Assembly (NCBI RefSeq): GCF_029167625.1
Contig: NZ_CP119145.1
Coordinates: forward strand, 6,200,001-6,264,000
Direction: 5' to 3'
Source of the DNA: Streptomyces sp. AM 4-1-1
GTDB taxonomy: Bacteria > Actinomycetota > Actinomycetes > Streptomycetales > Streptomycetaceae
DNA length: 64,000 nucleotides
A model generated the notes under the pieces. It made no database searches and was not told where the DNA came from. It saw nothing but the letters and a program-made list of their open reading frames with translations. Shown piece after piece: positions 1 to 9,255 of this stretch (the first letter of the stretch is position 1; the number at the start of each line of letters is the position of its first letter). A program made the position numbers and the translations under genes.

Positions 1-740
1 TCGACCTCTTCGCGGAGGAGACGGTTCCGCTGGTCGAGGAGATGACGGGGACACCCGGCGACCGTGTCTACCGGCGCACCCTCCGGCTGCCGTACGGCTC
101 CGGTGTCGTCGCCGTCGACGAGCGGTCCGCCGGGGCGTGGCTGGACGCCCGGATCCAGCTCACCGATCTGCGTGATCTGACGACGGCGGTCCAGCGGCTG
201 CGCCGGCTCCTCGATCTCGACGCCGATCCGTACGCCGTGGACGAGGCGCTGGGCGCCGATCCCCGGCTCGCCCCGCTCGTCGCCGCCAGGCCCGGACTGC
301 GCTCGCCGGGAGTGGCCGACCCGGAGGAGTTCGCCGTGCGGGCGCTGCTGGGGCGTGCCGAGGCCGGGCGACTCGTGGAGGCGTACGGGAAGCGCCTCGA
401 CGCGCCGTGCGGTGGTCTCAGCCACGTCTTCCCGGAGCCGGGGGCGCTGGCCGGTGCGGGGGAGGAGCGGCCGGAACTGCGGACGCTGGCGTCCGCGCTC
501 GCCGACGGGACCGTACGGCTCGACGCCGGGGCCGACCGGGACGAGGCCGAGCGGGCCCTGCTGCGGCTGCCGGGGATCGGACCGAGGGCCGCGGCCCTGA
601 TCAGGATGCGGGCACTGGGCGATCCGGACGTCGATCCCGACGACATCCCGGGGGCCGGGGCGTGGCGACCGTGGCGGTCGTACGCCGTACGCCATCTGGA
701 GCACGCCCGCCGGGCCCAGGCCGGTGCCGGAGCGCGGTGA
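1..740 (+). CDS. alkA: DNA-3-methyladenine glycosylase II, 3' part (AlkA or Ada-AlkA fusion)
   Basis: This is the C-terminal part of a base-excision repair glycosylase that removes alkylated purines. The reading frame is open from position 3, so the gene begins upstream of the window. The helix-hairpin-helix is visible as LLRLPGIGPRAAALIRMRAL. The catalytic Asp lies in the following DPDDIPG segment, and the family-typical WRPWRSYAVRHL comes after it. Streptomyces often carry this domain fused behind Ada/AraC domains. The missing 5' end decides whether that is so here, so the fusion is only a possibility. The protein is soluble and cytoplasmic. Confidence 0.9.
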   Translation, partial: DLFAEETVPLVEEMTGTPGDRVYRRTLRLPYGSGVVAVDERSAGAWLDARIQLTDLRDLTTAVQRLRRLLDLDADPYAVDEALGADPRLAPLVAARPGLRSPGVADPEEFAVRALLGRAEAGRLVEAYGKRLDAPCGGLSHVFPEPGALAGAGEERPELRTLASALADGTVRLDAGADRDEAERALLRLPGIGPRAAALIRMRALGDPDVDPDDIPGAGAWRPWRSYAVRHLEHARRAQAGAGAR

Positions 741-748
741 GGGGCGGG

Positions 749-1231
749 TCAGCCCCGGATGACCGTGCCGAGCCAGGCGCCCGTGACCAGCAGACAGGCG
801 AACAGCTCCACCAGTACGGAGACACCGGTGGCCCGGATCACCGAGCGCACCGACGACCAGCCCGCCGCGTGGCTGCCGAGCCGCAGCCGCTCGGCGCCGT
901 AGACCGCGCCGACGTATCCCAGGACGCAGCCCACCACCGGCACCACGAAGAAGCCGACGATCCCGGCGAGACCACCGAGCATCAGCGTCCCGCGAGGCGC
1001 ACCCGACTCGCCCCGCCGACGCGACGGCAGCAACGGCTTCAGCGCCTGGTTCAGCAACAGCAGGGCCGTCGCCCCGATCAGCACCCCCCAGGCCACCGGG
1101 GTCGTGTCCGTCAGTGCCCACCAGAGCACCGCGGCCCAGACGATCGCCTGGCCCGGCACCCCCGGCACCAGCACTCCGATCAGGCCGAGCAGCATGACCA
1201 GACCGACGGCGACGAGCTGCCACACACTCAT
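749..1231 (-). CDS. DUF456 family small membrane protein
   Basis: This is a 160-residue integral membrane protein with about four hydrophobic segments. The first starts at MSVWQLVAVGLVMLLGLIG and is followed by the LVPGVPG turn that marks DUF456. The glycine-rich inner helix pair (GGLAGIVGFFVVPVVG) is also typical. The function of the family is not known. The gene is convergent with the alkA end, with an 8-bp gap. Nothing nearby suggests a pathway. The family call is from motif recognition. Confidence 0.8.
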   Translation of the reverse strand: MSVWQLVAVGLVMLLGLIGVLVPGVPGQAIVWAAVLWWALTDTTPVAWGVLIGATALLLLNQALKPLLPSRRRGESGAPRGTLMLGGLAGIVGFFVVPVVGCVLGYVGAVYGAERLRLGSHAAGWSSVRSVIRATGVSVLVELFACLLVTGAWLGTVIRG

Positions 1232-1300
1232 CCGGCCAGCCTGCCGGACTCCGTCACGTCCCGCTCGCCGGCCGCGACCCGGGTGGGGAGAGCCCTCGGT

Positions 1301-2290
1301 TCAGCCCCGTCCTCCCCGGGACACCCAGCCCCGCTCGTACGCGTGCCAGCCCAGCTGGAGCCTCGTCGACACCCCGGCCAGCTCCATCAGACCCTTCACC
1401 CGCCGCTGCACGGTACGCAGCCCCAGCTCCAGTTGTTTGGCCACGCTCGCGTCCGTCAGTCCCGCCAGCAGCAGCGACAGGATCTCCAGATCGGTGGGGT
1501 CGGGTCCCGCCGGGCCCTCCCGTTCCCAGCCGCTCCCGCCGAGTCGCAGCGGCATCGCCTCCCGCCACACCGCCTCGAACAGTCCCGTGAGCGATTCCAG
1601 CAGACCGGAGGCGTGGACGACGAGTGCGGCGGGCTCCGTGCCGTGCCCGGTCATCGGCACCATCGCCAGACGGCCGTCGGCGACGACCAACTCGGTCGGC
1701 AACCGGTCGACGGACCTGATCCGCGCGTCGCGGTTCCGCGCGGTCGGCAGTTCCAGGACCGCGACGGGCAGCGCCAGCACCTCACGCTCGATCACCGCCC
1801 GGAACGTCACGCCCCGGTCGGCCGCCCGTCTCCGTGATCCGTCGGCCGCGCCGCTCATCGCGACCGGTTTGCCGGTGATCAGCGCGCAGACCTCGTCGGC
1901 CGCCCCCAGCTGGAGCTGCTGGAACCGGTACGCCACCGCGCTCGCCCCCGTGACCACCTCCACCAGGTCGTGCAGGGCCGGTTCGGCGGCCTCCGCCCGG
2001 TACTCCTCCGCGAGCCGCGCGGCCGACCGTTCCGCCCGGTCCAGCTCACGGCGCTGCCTGGTCAGCAACGCGCCCAGCGCCACCCCGGGCGGCGCCGCCA
2101 CCCACCGTCCCGCGCGGGTGGAGGACCGGGCGGCCAGTCCGTGCCGCTCCAGCCCGCGCAGCGCCAGGTCCGTGTCGTGCTCGGGGAGCCCCAACCGGTG
2201 CGCGAGATCGGTCACCTCCGCCGCCCCCACGGAGACGAGCGCGCGGTAGGCCGATTCCTGCCTCTCGTCGAGACCTATGGCTCCCAGCAA
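1301..2290 (-). CDS. LuxR-type HTH regulator with TrmB-like N-terminus
   Basis: This is a single-component regulator ending in a LuxR/GerE helix-turn-helix (DLEILSLLLAGLTDASVAKQLELGLRTVQRRVKGLM). The N-terminus resembles the TrmB/PadR winged helix seen in many Streptomyces regulators (LDERQESAYRALVSVGAAEVTDLAHRLG). There is no receiver or kinase domain. I chose the TTG at 2290 because GGGGAGGAG (2298-2306 on this strand) sits 7 nt upstream. The longer frame to a GTG at 2359 lacks a ribosome site. The target genes are unknown. It is transcribed away from the PP2C-like gene, so the two share an intergenic promoter region. Confidence 0.75.
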   Translation of the reverse strand: MLGAIGLDERQESAYRALVSVGAAEVTDLAHRLGLPEHDTDLALRGLERHGLAARSSTRAGRWVAAPPGVALGALLTRQRRELDRAERSAARLAEEYRAEAAEPALHDLVEVVTGASAVAYRFQQLQLGAADEVCALITGKPVAMSGAADGSRRRAADRGVTFRAVIEREVLALPVAVLELPTARNRDARIRSVDRLPTELVVADGRLAMVPMTGHGTEPAALVVHASGLLESLTGLFEAVWREAMPLRLGGSGWEREGPAGPDPTDLEILSLLLAGLTDASVAKQLELGLRTVQRRVKGLMELAGVSTRLQLGWHAYERGWVSRGGRG

Positions 2291-2472
2291 CTCCGGACTC
2301 CTCCCCGAGCGTGTTCGTTCCGCCGGACTCGTGGGCCGGCCGTGGCGGAACGCGGCCACGGCGTGAATCCGCCGCGGGCCATCATCCCCGTAACGCTCGC
2401 CGTTGTGCCCAGCGGATCGCTATTTCCCGATGAACAGGTTTTCCCGGGCCCTGGCGGTGGAGAATCAAGGGC

Positions 2473-3828
2473 ATGAGCCAGCAGGGGGAGGGGCGCGTCA
2501 CCCGCGAGGACGACTGGTGGCACAGGTTGTACGACGAGGCGGTGGCGGTCGGGATCGTGGCGGAGGCGGAGGCGGAGGCAGGGGCGGAGGTGGGGGTACG
2601 GGATCGGGGGCAGGCCGCCGATCCCGTACCGGAGTCCCGGACGGTGCCGGGCCGCGCGCCGTGGGAGAGACCGGCGGAGCCCACCCGGCCGCGGACCTTC
2701 GAAGGGCCGAGGACGGTGGTGCCGCAGCCGGTCCCCGTACCACGGGCGGAGCCGACCGTGGCGGACGGGACGGTGGCAGGAGCTGAATCCGGGCCGGGCC
2801 GTGCCACCGCCCGGACCCCCGCCGAGGCACGCGCCGCCGACGGGTCCGACACCGCCGACGACCGGCCGCGCGTCGGGTACGTGGGGGACCGGCCGCCCAC
2901 CTACGACGCCGAACCCACCGCCCTGCCCGCCACCGGTCCCGATGAGCTGGACGAACTCGACGGCCCGTTCGCGGACACCGTGCTCGACGGGGCGAGCTAC
3001 GGCTCGTACGTCCTGCGCGCCGCCTCCGTGCGCGGGGACTCCGCGCGGTTCCGGGGGGAGCCGCGCCGGGACTCCCTGCTCACCGTGCGGTTCGGCACGG
3101 CGGAGAACGCCCTCGTCCTGGTCGCCGTCGCGGGCGGCGGCCGGGCCGGGACGGGGACGCATCGTGCGGCGGCCGACCTCTGCCGCTGGATCGCCCGCGC
3201 CGTCGGCCGCAGCCACGCCCGGCTCTGCGACGACATACGGGCGGACCGGCGGCCCGACCTGCGCGCGGGGCTGCACCGGCTGACTGACCGTGGCTACGGC
3301 AGGCTCCGCACCCGCGCCGCCGAGCTGAGGCTGCGACCGGAGGAGTACACGGCGGGCCTGCGCTGCCTCCTGCTGCCGACCGACCCGGAGTGCCGTACCC
3401 GGGTCGTCTTCGGGGAAGGTCCCGGCGGGCTGTTCCGGCTCCGCGACGGTGCCTGGCAGGACCTCGAACCACGGGTGGCCGCAGAGGGCGGAGCCGGGGG
3501 CGAGGAGACTCCGGACGGCGAACGGCCCGCCATGGCCCCGGGGGACGCGTCGCCGCCGGCCCCGTACGACGTGGACGGGGAGCCGGTCCCACCGTCCGAC
3601 GGGCGCTTCCTGTTCCGGGCGGCACAGGCCCGTCCGGGCGACACGCTCCTGTTGTGCGGCCCCGGTCTCGCCGACCCCGTACGCGGTGAGCCGGCCCTCA
3701 CCGACGCGCTCGCCGGACGCTGGACGACCGGCGGCCCGCCCGGTCTCGCCGCGTACCTCGCGGACATCCAGCTCAGGGCCAAGGGGTACGCCGACGACCG
3801 TACGGGGGCCGCCGTCTGGGAGGCGTAA
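2473..3828 (+). CDS. PP2C-like (serine/threonine phosphatase fold) protein
   Basis: This 451-residue protein has a low-complexity Glu/Ala- and Pro-rich N-terminal half up to about residue 150. The C-terminal half resembles a PP2C fold: GASYGSYVLRAASVRGDSARF begins it, and it ends in KGYADDRTGAAVWEA, where the Asp pair matches the last PP2C metal motif. The usual N-terminal DG metal motif is altered, so catalytic activity is uncertain. Such proteins in Streptomyces are thought to oppose Ser/Thr kinases, but no kinase is next to it. DNA inside the N-terminal part is a run of GGCGGAG-type repeats. Confidence 0.7.
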   Translation: MSQQGEGRVTREDDWWHRLYDEAVAVGIVAEAEAEAGAEVGVRDRGQAADPVPESRTVPGRAPWERPAEPTRPRTFEGPRTVVPQPVPVPRAEPTVADGTVAGAESGPGRATARTPAEARAADGSDTADDRPRVGYVGDRPPTYDAEPTALPATGPDELDELDGPFADTVLDGASYGSYVLRAASVRGDSARFRGEPRRDSLLTVRFGTAENALVLVAVAGGGRAGTGTHRAAADLCRWIARAVGRSHARLCDDIRADRRPDLRAGLHRLTDRGYGRLRTRAAELRLRPEEYTAGLRCLLLPTDPECRTRVVFGEGPGGLFRLRDGAWQDLEPRVAAEGGAGGEETPDGERPAMAPGDASPPAPYDVDGEPVPPSDGRFLFRAAQARPGDTLLLCGPGLADPVRGEPALTDALAGRWTTGGPPGLAAYLADIQLRAKGYADDRTGAAVWEA

Positions 3829-3914
3829 CCGCGTGGGCCGTGGGTTGATGGACTCCGGAGACCGTACGGCGACCGGAGCCCGGTGGGCCGACAGTGCAGG
3901 AAGGGTGCGCACCC

Positions 3915-5657
3915 ATGGCCAAGCAGAACGTGGCGGAGCAGTTCGTGGACATTCTCGTCCGGGCGGGCGTCCAGCGGATGTACGGGGTCGTCGGCGACAG
4001 CCTCAACCCGGTCGTCGACGCCATCCGGCGCAACTCGGCCATCGAGTGGGTCCAGGTCAGGCACGAGGAGGTCGCCGCGTTCGCCGCCGGGGCGGAGGCG
4101 CAGATCACCGGCAGTCTGGCGGCCTGCGCGGGCTCCTGCGGTCCGGGCAATCTGCACCTCATCAACGGTCTCTACGACGCCCACCGCTCGATGGCCCCCG
4201 TACTGGCCCTCGCCTCACACATCCCGTCGAGCGAGATCGGCCTCGGCTACTTCCAGGCGACCCATCCGGACCAGCTGTTCCAGGAATGCAGCCACTACAA
4301 CGAGATGATCTCCAACCCGCAGCAGATGCCCCGGCTGCTCCAGACGGCGATCCAGCACGCGATCGGCCGCGGCGGGGTCAGTGTCGTGGCGCTGCCGGGC
4401 GACATCGCCTCCGAGCAGGCGCCGGAGAAGTCGATCGAGCACGCGCTCGTCACCTCGCGGCCCACGGTCCGGCCCGGCGACGAGGAGATCGAGAAGCTGC
4501 GGCGGATGATCGACGCGGCGAAGCGGGTCACCCTCTTCTGCGGCAGTGGCACGGCCGGCGCGCACGCGGAGGTGATGGAGTTCGCGGAGCGGGTGAAGTC
4601 GCCGGTCGGGCACGCGCTGCGCGGCAAGGAGTGGATTCAGTACGACAACCCGTACGACGTGGGCATGAGCGGGCTGCTCGGTTACGGCGCCGCCTACGAG
4701 GCCACCCACGAGTGCGATCTGCTCGTCCTGCTGGGCACCGACTTCCCGTACAACGCCTTCCTGCCGGACGACGTGAAGATCGTCCAGGTCGACGTGCGAC
4801 CCGAGCACCTGGGCAGGCGCTCGAAGCTGGACCTGGCGATCTGGGGGGACGTCCGTGAGACCCTGCGCTGTCTGACCCCGCTGGTCCGCCCCAAGGACGA
4901 CCGGAAGTTCCTCGACCGGATGCTGAAGAAGCACGCCGACGCGCTGGAGGGCGTCGTCAGGGCGTACACCCGCAAGGTCGACAAGCACGTGCCGATCCAT
5001 CCGGAGTACGTCGCCGCCGTGCTGGACGAACTGGCCGACGACGACGCCGTGTTCACCGTCGACACCGGTATGTGCAATGTGTGGGCGGCCCGCTACCTGA
5101 CGCCGAACGGCAAGCGTCGGGTGATCGGCTCGTTCAGCCACGGTTCGATGGCCAACGCGCTTCCGCAGGCGATCGGCGCGCAGTTCGTCGACCGCGGGCG
5201 TCAGGTCGTCTCGATGTCCGGTGACGGCGGATTCACCATGCTGATGGGCGACTTCCTGACCCTGGTCCAGTACGACCTGCCCGTCAAGATCGTGCTGTTC
5301 AACAACTCCTCGCTCGGCATGGTCGAGCTGGAGATGATGGTCGGGGGCCTGCCGTCGTTCGGCACGACCAACACCAACCCGGACTTCGCCGCCATCGCGC
5401 GGGCCGCCGGGGCGTACGGCGTGCGGGTGGAGAAGCCGAAGCAGTTGGCGGGAGCGCTGAAGGACGCGTTCAGGCACAAGGGCCCGGCGCTCGTCGACGT
5501 GGTCACGGACCCGAACGCGCTCTCCATCCCGCCGAAGATCAGTGCCGAGATGGTGACCGGGTTCGCGCTCTCCGCCAGCAAGGTGGTGCTGGACGGGGGA
5601 GTGGGCCGGATGATCCAGATGGCCCGCTCCAATCTGCGGAACGTGCCACGGCCCTGA
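3915..5657 (+). CDS. poxB: Pyruvate oxidase / thiamine-PP-dependent pyruvate dehydrogenase (PoxB type)
   Basis: This 580-residue ThDP enzyme would convert pyruvate to acetate and CO2 with FAD and a quinone. Domains in order are a PYR domain with the catalytic Glu (WVQVRHEEVAAFAAG), a central FAD/Rossmann-like domain, and a PP domain with the GDGG...NN magnesium/ThDP motif (SGDGGFTM then LFNNSSLGMVELEM). The ATG at 3915 follows AGGAAGGG. The frame could start at GTG 3894, but the family begins near MAKQNVAEQ. Acetolactate synthase or another decarboxylase is less likely because the whole length follows PoxB. It stands alone, not in an evident operon. Confidence 0.88.
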   Translation: MAKQNVAEQFVDILVRAGVQRMYGVVGDSLNPVVDAIRRNSAIEWVQVRHEEVAAFAAGAEAQITGSLAACAGSCGPGNLHLINGLYDAHRSMAPVLALASHIPSSEIGLGYFQATHPDQLFQECSHYNEMISNPQQMPRLLQTAIQHAIGRGGVSVVALPGDIASEQAPEKSIEHALVTSRPTVRPGDEEIEKLRRMIDAAKRVTLFCGSGTAGAHAEVMEFAERVKSPVGHALRGKEWIQYDNPYDVGMSGLLGYGAAYEATHECDLLVLLGTDFPYNAFLPDDVKIVQVDVRPEHLGRRSKLDLAIWGDVRETLRCLTPLVRPKDDRKFLDRMLKKHADALEGVVRAYTRKVDKHVPIHPEYVAAVLDELADDDAVFTVDTGMCNVWAARYLTPNGKRRVIGSFSHGSMANALPQAIGAQFVDRGRQVVSMSGDGGFTMLMGDFLTLVQYDLPVKIVLFNNSSLGMVELEMMVGGLPSFGTTNTNPDFAAIARAAGAYGVRVEKPKQLAGALKDAFRHKGPALVDVVTDPNALSIPPKISAEMVTGFALSASKVVLDGGVGRMIQMARSNLRNVPRP

Positions 5658-5847
5658 GCGCCGGCCGTGCGGGAGCGCCCCGACGGTTTCGCCCGCCGGG
5701 GGAGAGGGCAGCGGCCGACGGGACCCGGGGCGGGGGGCTCGTGGCTGCTCCAGGCGTTCACCAGGTGTTCTCCGGGGCATCGGCGGGCTGATTTCCGGGT
5801 GCCTCCGGGCGTTCGTCAGGCTCCTCCGCGTGCCCTCATGCGCCCTC

Positions 5848-5882
5848 TTGGCACGCCTTGAGCAATGTGACATATTACTGCC
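5848..5882 (+). promoter_or_regulatory. Candidate promoter and operator of the hydroxyproline dehydrogenase operon
   Basis: TTGGCA (5848-5853) and CATATT (5871-5876) are 17 bp apart. They place transcription start at about 5883, which is the GTG start codon, with no ribosome site in between. The stretch TGTGACATATTAC (5866-5878) overlaps the -10 and shares GTGACAT with the promoters of the GntR gene and of the collagenase, so it may also be an operator. These are sequence matches only. Confidence 0.45.
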
Positions 5883-7049
5883 GTGCTCATGAGACAGCCC
5901 TTGGATGTCGTCATCGTCGGGGCCGGGGTGGTCGGCGCCGCGTGCGCCTATTACGCCTCCCGGTCCGGACTCTCCGTGGCCGTCGTCGACCGTGGCCCGG
6001 TCGCCGGTGGCACCACCGGAGCCGGTGAGGGAAACCTCCTGGTCTCCGACAAGGTGCCCGGTCCGGAACTGGACCTGGCCCTGCTCTCCGCCGCGCTCTG
6101 GCGCGAGCTGGCCGACGAACTGCCCCCGGACATCGAGTACGAGCAGAAGGGCGGCCTGGTCGTGGCGGCGGGCGAGGCGTCCCTGGCCACACTGGGCGCG
6201 ACGGCGGCCGGTCAGAGGGCTGTCGGCGTCGAGGCGTTCGCGGTGGCCGCGGACCAACTGCGGGACCTCGAACCGCATCTGGCCCGCGGTCTGGCCGGCG
6301 GAGTCCACTACCCGCAGGACGCCCAGGTCCAACCGGCCCTCGCCGCGGCCCACCTGCTGCGGGCCGCCGGGCGCGGTGGGGCACGGACGCTGCCGGGCGT
6401 GGAGGTCGTCGCCGTGCTCACCGGCGCTTCGGGCGAGGTGCGGGGAGTGCGGACCGACAAGGGTGAACTGCTCGCACCGGCGGTGGTCAACGCCGCGGGC
6501 ACCTGGGGCGGCGAACTGGCGGCACTGGCCGGGGTCGAGCTGCCCGTGCTGCCGCGACGGGGCTTCGTCCTGGTCACCGAACCGCTGCCGCCGCTGATCC
6601 GGCACAAGGTGTACGCGGCGGAGTACGTGGCCGACGTGTCGAGCGGGTCGGCCGCACTCCAGACCTCGCCCGTGGTGGAGGGAACCCCGTCCGGGCCGGT
6701 GCTCATCGGCGCCAGCCGTGAACGCGTGGGCTTCGACCGCACCCTGTCGGTGCCGGTGATCAGCCGGCTGGCCGCCGGGGCCACGGCACTCTTCCCGGTG
6801 CTCGCCGACGTCCGGGTGCTGCGGACCTATCACGGCTTCCGTCCGTACCTCCCCGATCACCTCCCGGCGATCGGGGCCGATCCCCGGGTTCCCGGACTGT
6901 TCCACGCCTGCGGACACGAGGGCGCCGGGATCGGGCTGGCGCCGGCCACCGGCCGGCTGATCGCGGACGCGATCCGGGGGGAGACTCCCGTACTCGACCC
7001 CGGACCGTTCGCGCCCGAGCGGTTCGACACCACCCGCGACGCGGCATGA
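5883..7049 (+). CDS. FAD-dependent amino-acid dehydrogenase, DadA/glycine-oxidase type (probable D-hydroxyproline dehydrogenase subunit)
   Basis: This 388-residue flavoprotein has a near N-terminal dinucleotide site (DVVIVGAGVVGAACAYYASR) and the C-terminal DAO signature region (TYHGFRPYLPDHLPAIG, then HACGHEGAGIGLAP). It is the catalytic FAD subunit of a heterotrimer of the hydroxyproline/cyanide-synthase dehydrogenase type. The other two subunits follow with overlaps. The predicted reaction is oxidation of cis-4-hydroxy-D-proline to a pyrroline carboxylate. That role is inferred from the epimerase and deaminase in the same run. A start at ATG 5889 is possible. The GTG at 5883 seems to be at the transcript start (no ribosome site). 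Confidence 0.82.
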   Translation: MLMRQPLDVVIVGAGVVGAACAYYASRSGLSVAVVDRGPVAGGTTGAGEGNLLVSDKVPGPELDLALLSAALWRELADELPPDIEYEQKGGLVVAAGEASLATLGATAAGQRAVGVEAFAVAADQLRDLEPHLARGLAGGVHYPQDAQVQPALAAAHLLRAAGRGGARTLPGVEVVAVLTGASGEVRGVRTDKGELLAPAVVNAAGTWGGELAALAGVELPVLPRRGFVLVTEPLPPLIRHKVYAAEYVADVSSGSAALQTSPVVEGTPSGPVLIGASRERVGFDRTLSVPVISRLAAGATALFPVLADVRVLRTYHGFRPYLPDHLPAIGADPRVPGLFHACGHEGAGIGLAPATGRLIADAIRGETPVLDPGPFAPERFDTTRDAA

Positions 7050-7393
7050 CCGCGGAGAGGAGCCCCGTGAAGCGCAGCCGGGCGCGTACGCCCGCCGAAC
7101 TGGTCGGAGCGGTCCCCGAGCCGGAGTTCGAGTTCACCTTCGACGGCCGTACGATCCCGGCGCTGCCCGGTCAGAGCATCGCCGCGGCCCTCTGGGCGGC
7201 CTCGGTCCTGGCCTGGCGCACCACCCGGGTGAACGGCCGCCCCAGGGGGGCTTTCTGCGGAATCGGCTCCTGTTTCGACTGCCTGGCCACTGTCAACGGC
7301 CGGCCCAATCAGCGGGCCTGCCTGCTCCCCGCCGGACCCGGCGACACCGTGACCACCCAGGAGGGCGACGGACATGCAGAACACCTCGGGTGA
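7046..7393 (+). CDS. Small [2Fe-2S] ferredoxin-like subunit of the dehydrogenase
   Basis: This 115-residue subunit carries the plant-type ferredoxin cluster motif (FCGIGSCFDCLATVNG, then RACLL), which supplies four cysteines. Proteins of this size pair with the two FAD subunits in hydroxyproline and HCN-synthase-type dehydrogenases and pass electrons between flavins. The ATG at 7046 overlaps the stop of the upstream gene (ATGA). The last 20 bp overlap the next gene, so all three are translationally coupled. Confidence 0.85.
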   Translation: MTAERSPVKRSRARTPAELVGAVPEPEFEFTFDGRTIPALPGQSIAAALWAASVLAWRTTRVNGRPRGAFCGIGSCFDCLATVNGRPNQRACLLPAGPGDTVTTQEGDGHAEHLG

Positions 7394-9011
7394 GGTCTCC
7401 GGGGTCCCGGGACCGGGCGGAGGACCCGGCCCCGACCGGGGTCCGGACCGGGGCGTGGGGCCGGGCCGTGGCGGGGCCTCCGGCCCCTCGGACGCGGGCG
7501 TGCGGTCCGGGCCCGGCGGCGGGGTGTCCGGCACCACCGGCGAGGTCCCCGGCACCTCCGGTGCCTCCGCCGGGGCGACGGCGTCCGCCGCGCTGGCGGT
7601 GATCGGCGCCGGGCCCGCGGGTCTCGCCGCGGCCGTCACGGCGGCCGACCACGGCCTCGACGTCGTCCTGCTCGACGCGTCGGCCGCACCGGGCGGGCAG
7701 TACTACCGCAGCCCGGCACCCGGCCTCGGCGCCGCCCGGCCGGAGGCCCTGCACCACGGCTGGGCCGCCTTCGCCGGCCTGACCGCCCGGCTGGACCGGC
7801 ACCGCGCCACCGGCAGGGTCCGCCATCTGGCCGAACACCAGGTGTGGGCCGTCGAGCGGACCGGCGACGACTGGGCCCTGCACTCCCTGACCGGTGCGGG
7901 CGGGCAGGGCCGGGCCACCGTCCGGGCCCGCCGCCTGCTGCTCGCCACCGGCTCCCACGAGCGCCAACTCCCCTTTCCCGGCTGGACCCTGCCGGGAGTG
8001 GTGGGCGCCGCCGGGGCCCAGGCCATGCTGAAGTCCGGGCTGGTGCTGCCGGGGAGGCGCGTCGTCGTCGCGGGCAGCGGCCCGCTCCTCCAGGCCGTCG
8101 CGGCCTCACTGACCCTGGCCGGGGCCGACGTACCGGCCCTGGTGGAGGCGTCCGGTTACGCCGCGTACGCCCGCGCCCCCCATGTGCTGGCCGCCAACCC
8201 GGGCAAGCTGGCGGAGGGCGCGCGCCACGGACTCGCCCTGGCGCGGAGCGGTGTACGGGTGCTGTCGCACCGGGCGGTGACCGCGGTGCACGGCACACGA
8301 CGGGTGGAGGGCGTCACCGTCAGCCGCGTCGACCGCGACTGGCGGCCGGTACCGGGCAGTGATCGCCGCATCGACTGCGACGCCCTCGCCGTGGGGCACG
8401 GGCTCGTGCCCCAGATCGAACTCGCCACCACGCTGGGCTGCGCCACCCGCCGCTGCGCCGACGGCACCCACGCGCTGCTCCTCGACCGCCGACTGCGCAC
8501 CACCGTGCCGGGCATCTGGGCGGCGGGCGAGCCGGGAGGCATCGGAGGAGTGCAACTCGCATTTGCGGAGGGCGAGTTGGCTGCTCTCTCGGTGATCGAC
8601 GACGGCGGGGGGACGGCCCCGGGGGTGGACCGCCGCCGGGTGACAGCGCTCCGCCTGGCGCGCCGCAGGATGCGCGCCTTCGCCGAGGTCATGGGCGCGG
8701 CACACCGGCCGGGCCGGGGCTGGAGCGGCTGGACGGCGGACGACACCGAGGTCTGCCGCTGCGAGGAGGTCACCGCGGGACAGGTCCGTACGGCGCTCGA
8801 CGACCTGGGGGCGGGAGACGCCCGTACGGTCAAACTGCTCACCCGGGCCGGAATGGGCTGGTGCCAGGGCCGGATGTGCGGCTTCGCCGTCGGTGAACTG
8901 GCCCGCTGCCACGGCGCCGGTGAGGAGGCGGCCGGGCCGGGCCGACGACCACTGGCATGCCCGGTCCCCCTGTCCGCGCTCGCTGAGGCCGCCCCTGGCG
9001 ACCGGACCTGA
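7374..9011 (+). CDS. NAD(P)/FAD-dependent oxidoreductase with C-terminal BFD-like [2Fe-2S] domain (dehydrogenase large subunit)
   Basis: This 545-residue subunit has a Gly/Pro-rich N-terminal tail of about 70 residues and then a pyridine-nucleotide disulphide-type flavoprotein core (LAVIGAGPAGLAAAVTAADHG and a second VVVAGSGPLLQAVAASL site). The C-terminus has a BFD-like iron-sulfur motif, VCRCEEVTAGQV and later GMGWCQGRMCG. This layout is that of the HcnB-like or LhpF/E-like subunit. It completes the trimer with the two preceding genes. The disordered tail is longer than usual, and the true start may be further inside. Confidence 0.83.
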   Translation: MQNTSGEVSGVPGPGGGPGPDRGPDRGVGPGRGGASGPSDAGVRSGPGGGVSGTTGEVPGTSGASAGATASAALAVIGAGPAGLAAAVTAADHGLDVVLLDASAAPGGQYYRSPAPGLGAARPEALHHGWAAFAGLTARLDRHRATGRVRHLAEHQVWAVERTGDDWALHSLTGAGGQGRATVRARRLLLATGSHERQLPFPGWTLPGVVGAAGAQAMLKSGLVLPGRRVVVAGSGPLLQAVAASLTLAGADVPALVEASGYAAYARAPHVLAANPGKLAEGARHGLALARSGVRVLSHRAVTAVHGTRRVEGVTVSRVDRDWRPVPGSDRRIDCDALAVGHGLVPQIELATTLGCATRRCADGTHALLLDRRLRTTVPGIWAAGEPGGIGGVQLAFAEGELAALSVIDDGGGTAPGVDRRRVTALRLARRRMRAFAEVMGAAHRPGRGWSGWTADDTEVCRCEEVTAGQVRTALDDLGAGDARTVKLLTRAGMGWCQGRMCGFAVGELARCHGAGEEAAGPGRRPLACPVPLSALAEAAPGDRT

Positions 9012-9255
9012 GGGATCACGGGACAGCCCCTGGTGCACCTCCCAGCAAGATCTGCCGGGAGAGGCACCGGGACCTCTCGTCCGGCCCGGACCCGGTCCGC
9101 CGCGTCGGAGGCGGAGCCGGGGCCATCCGGCGACTCCCGTACGACAGTGGTCCTCCGCCGTCCGGCACCTCGACCCACCGTCCCCGACCCGCCGCCACCT
9201 CACGGAATCGCGCCACCGTCCCACCCCGCCCTCTCACACCTCTCAAGGAGCCCCG

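Noticed and set aside
8106..9224. Long antisense frames across the dehydrogenase large subunit and many other genes.
   Set aside because: High GC content makes long antisense frames common. They lack ribosome sites, domains and normal amino-acid composition.
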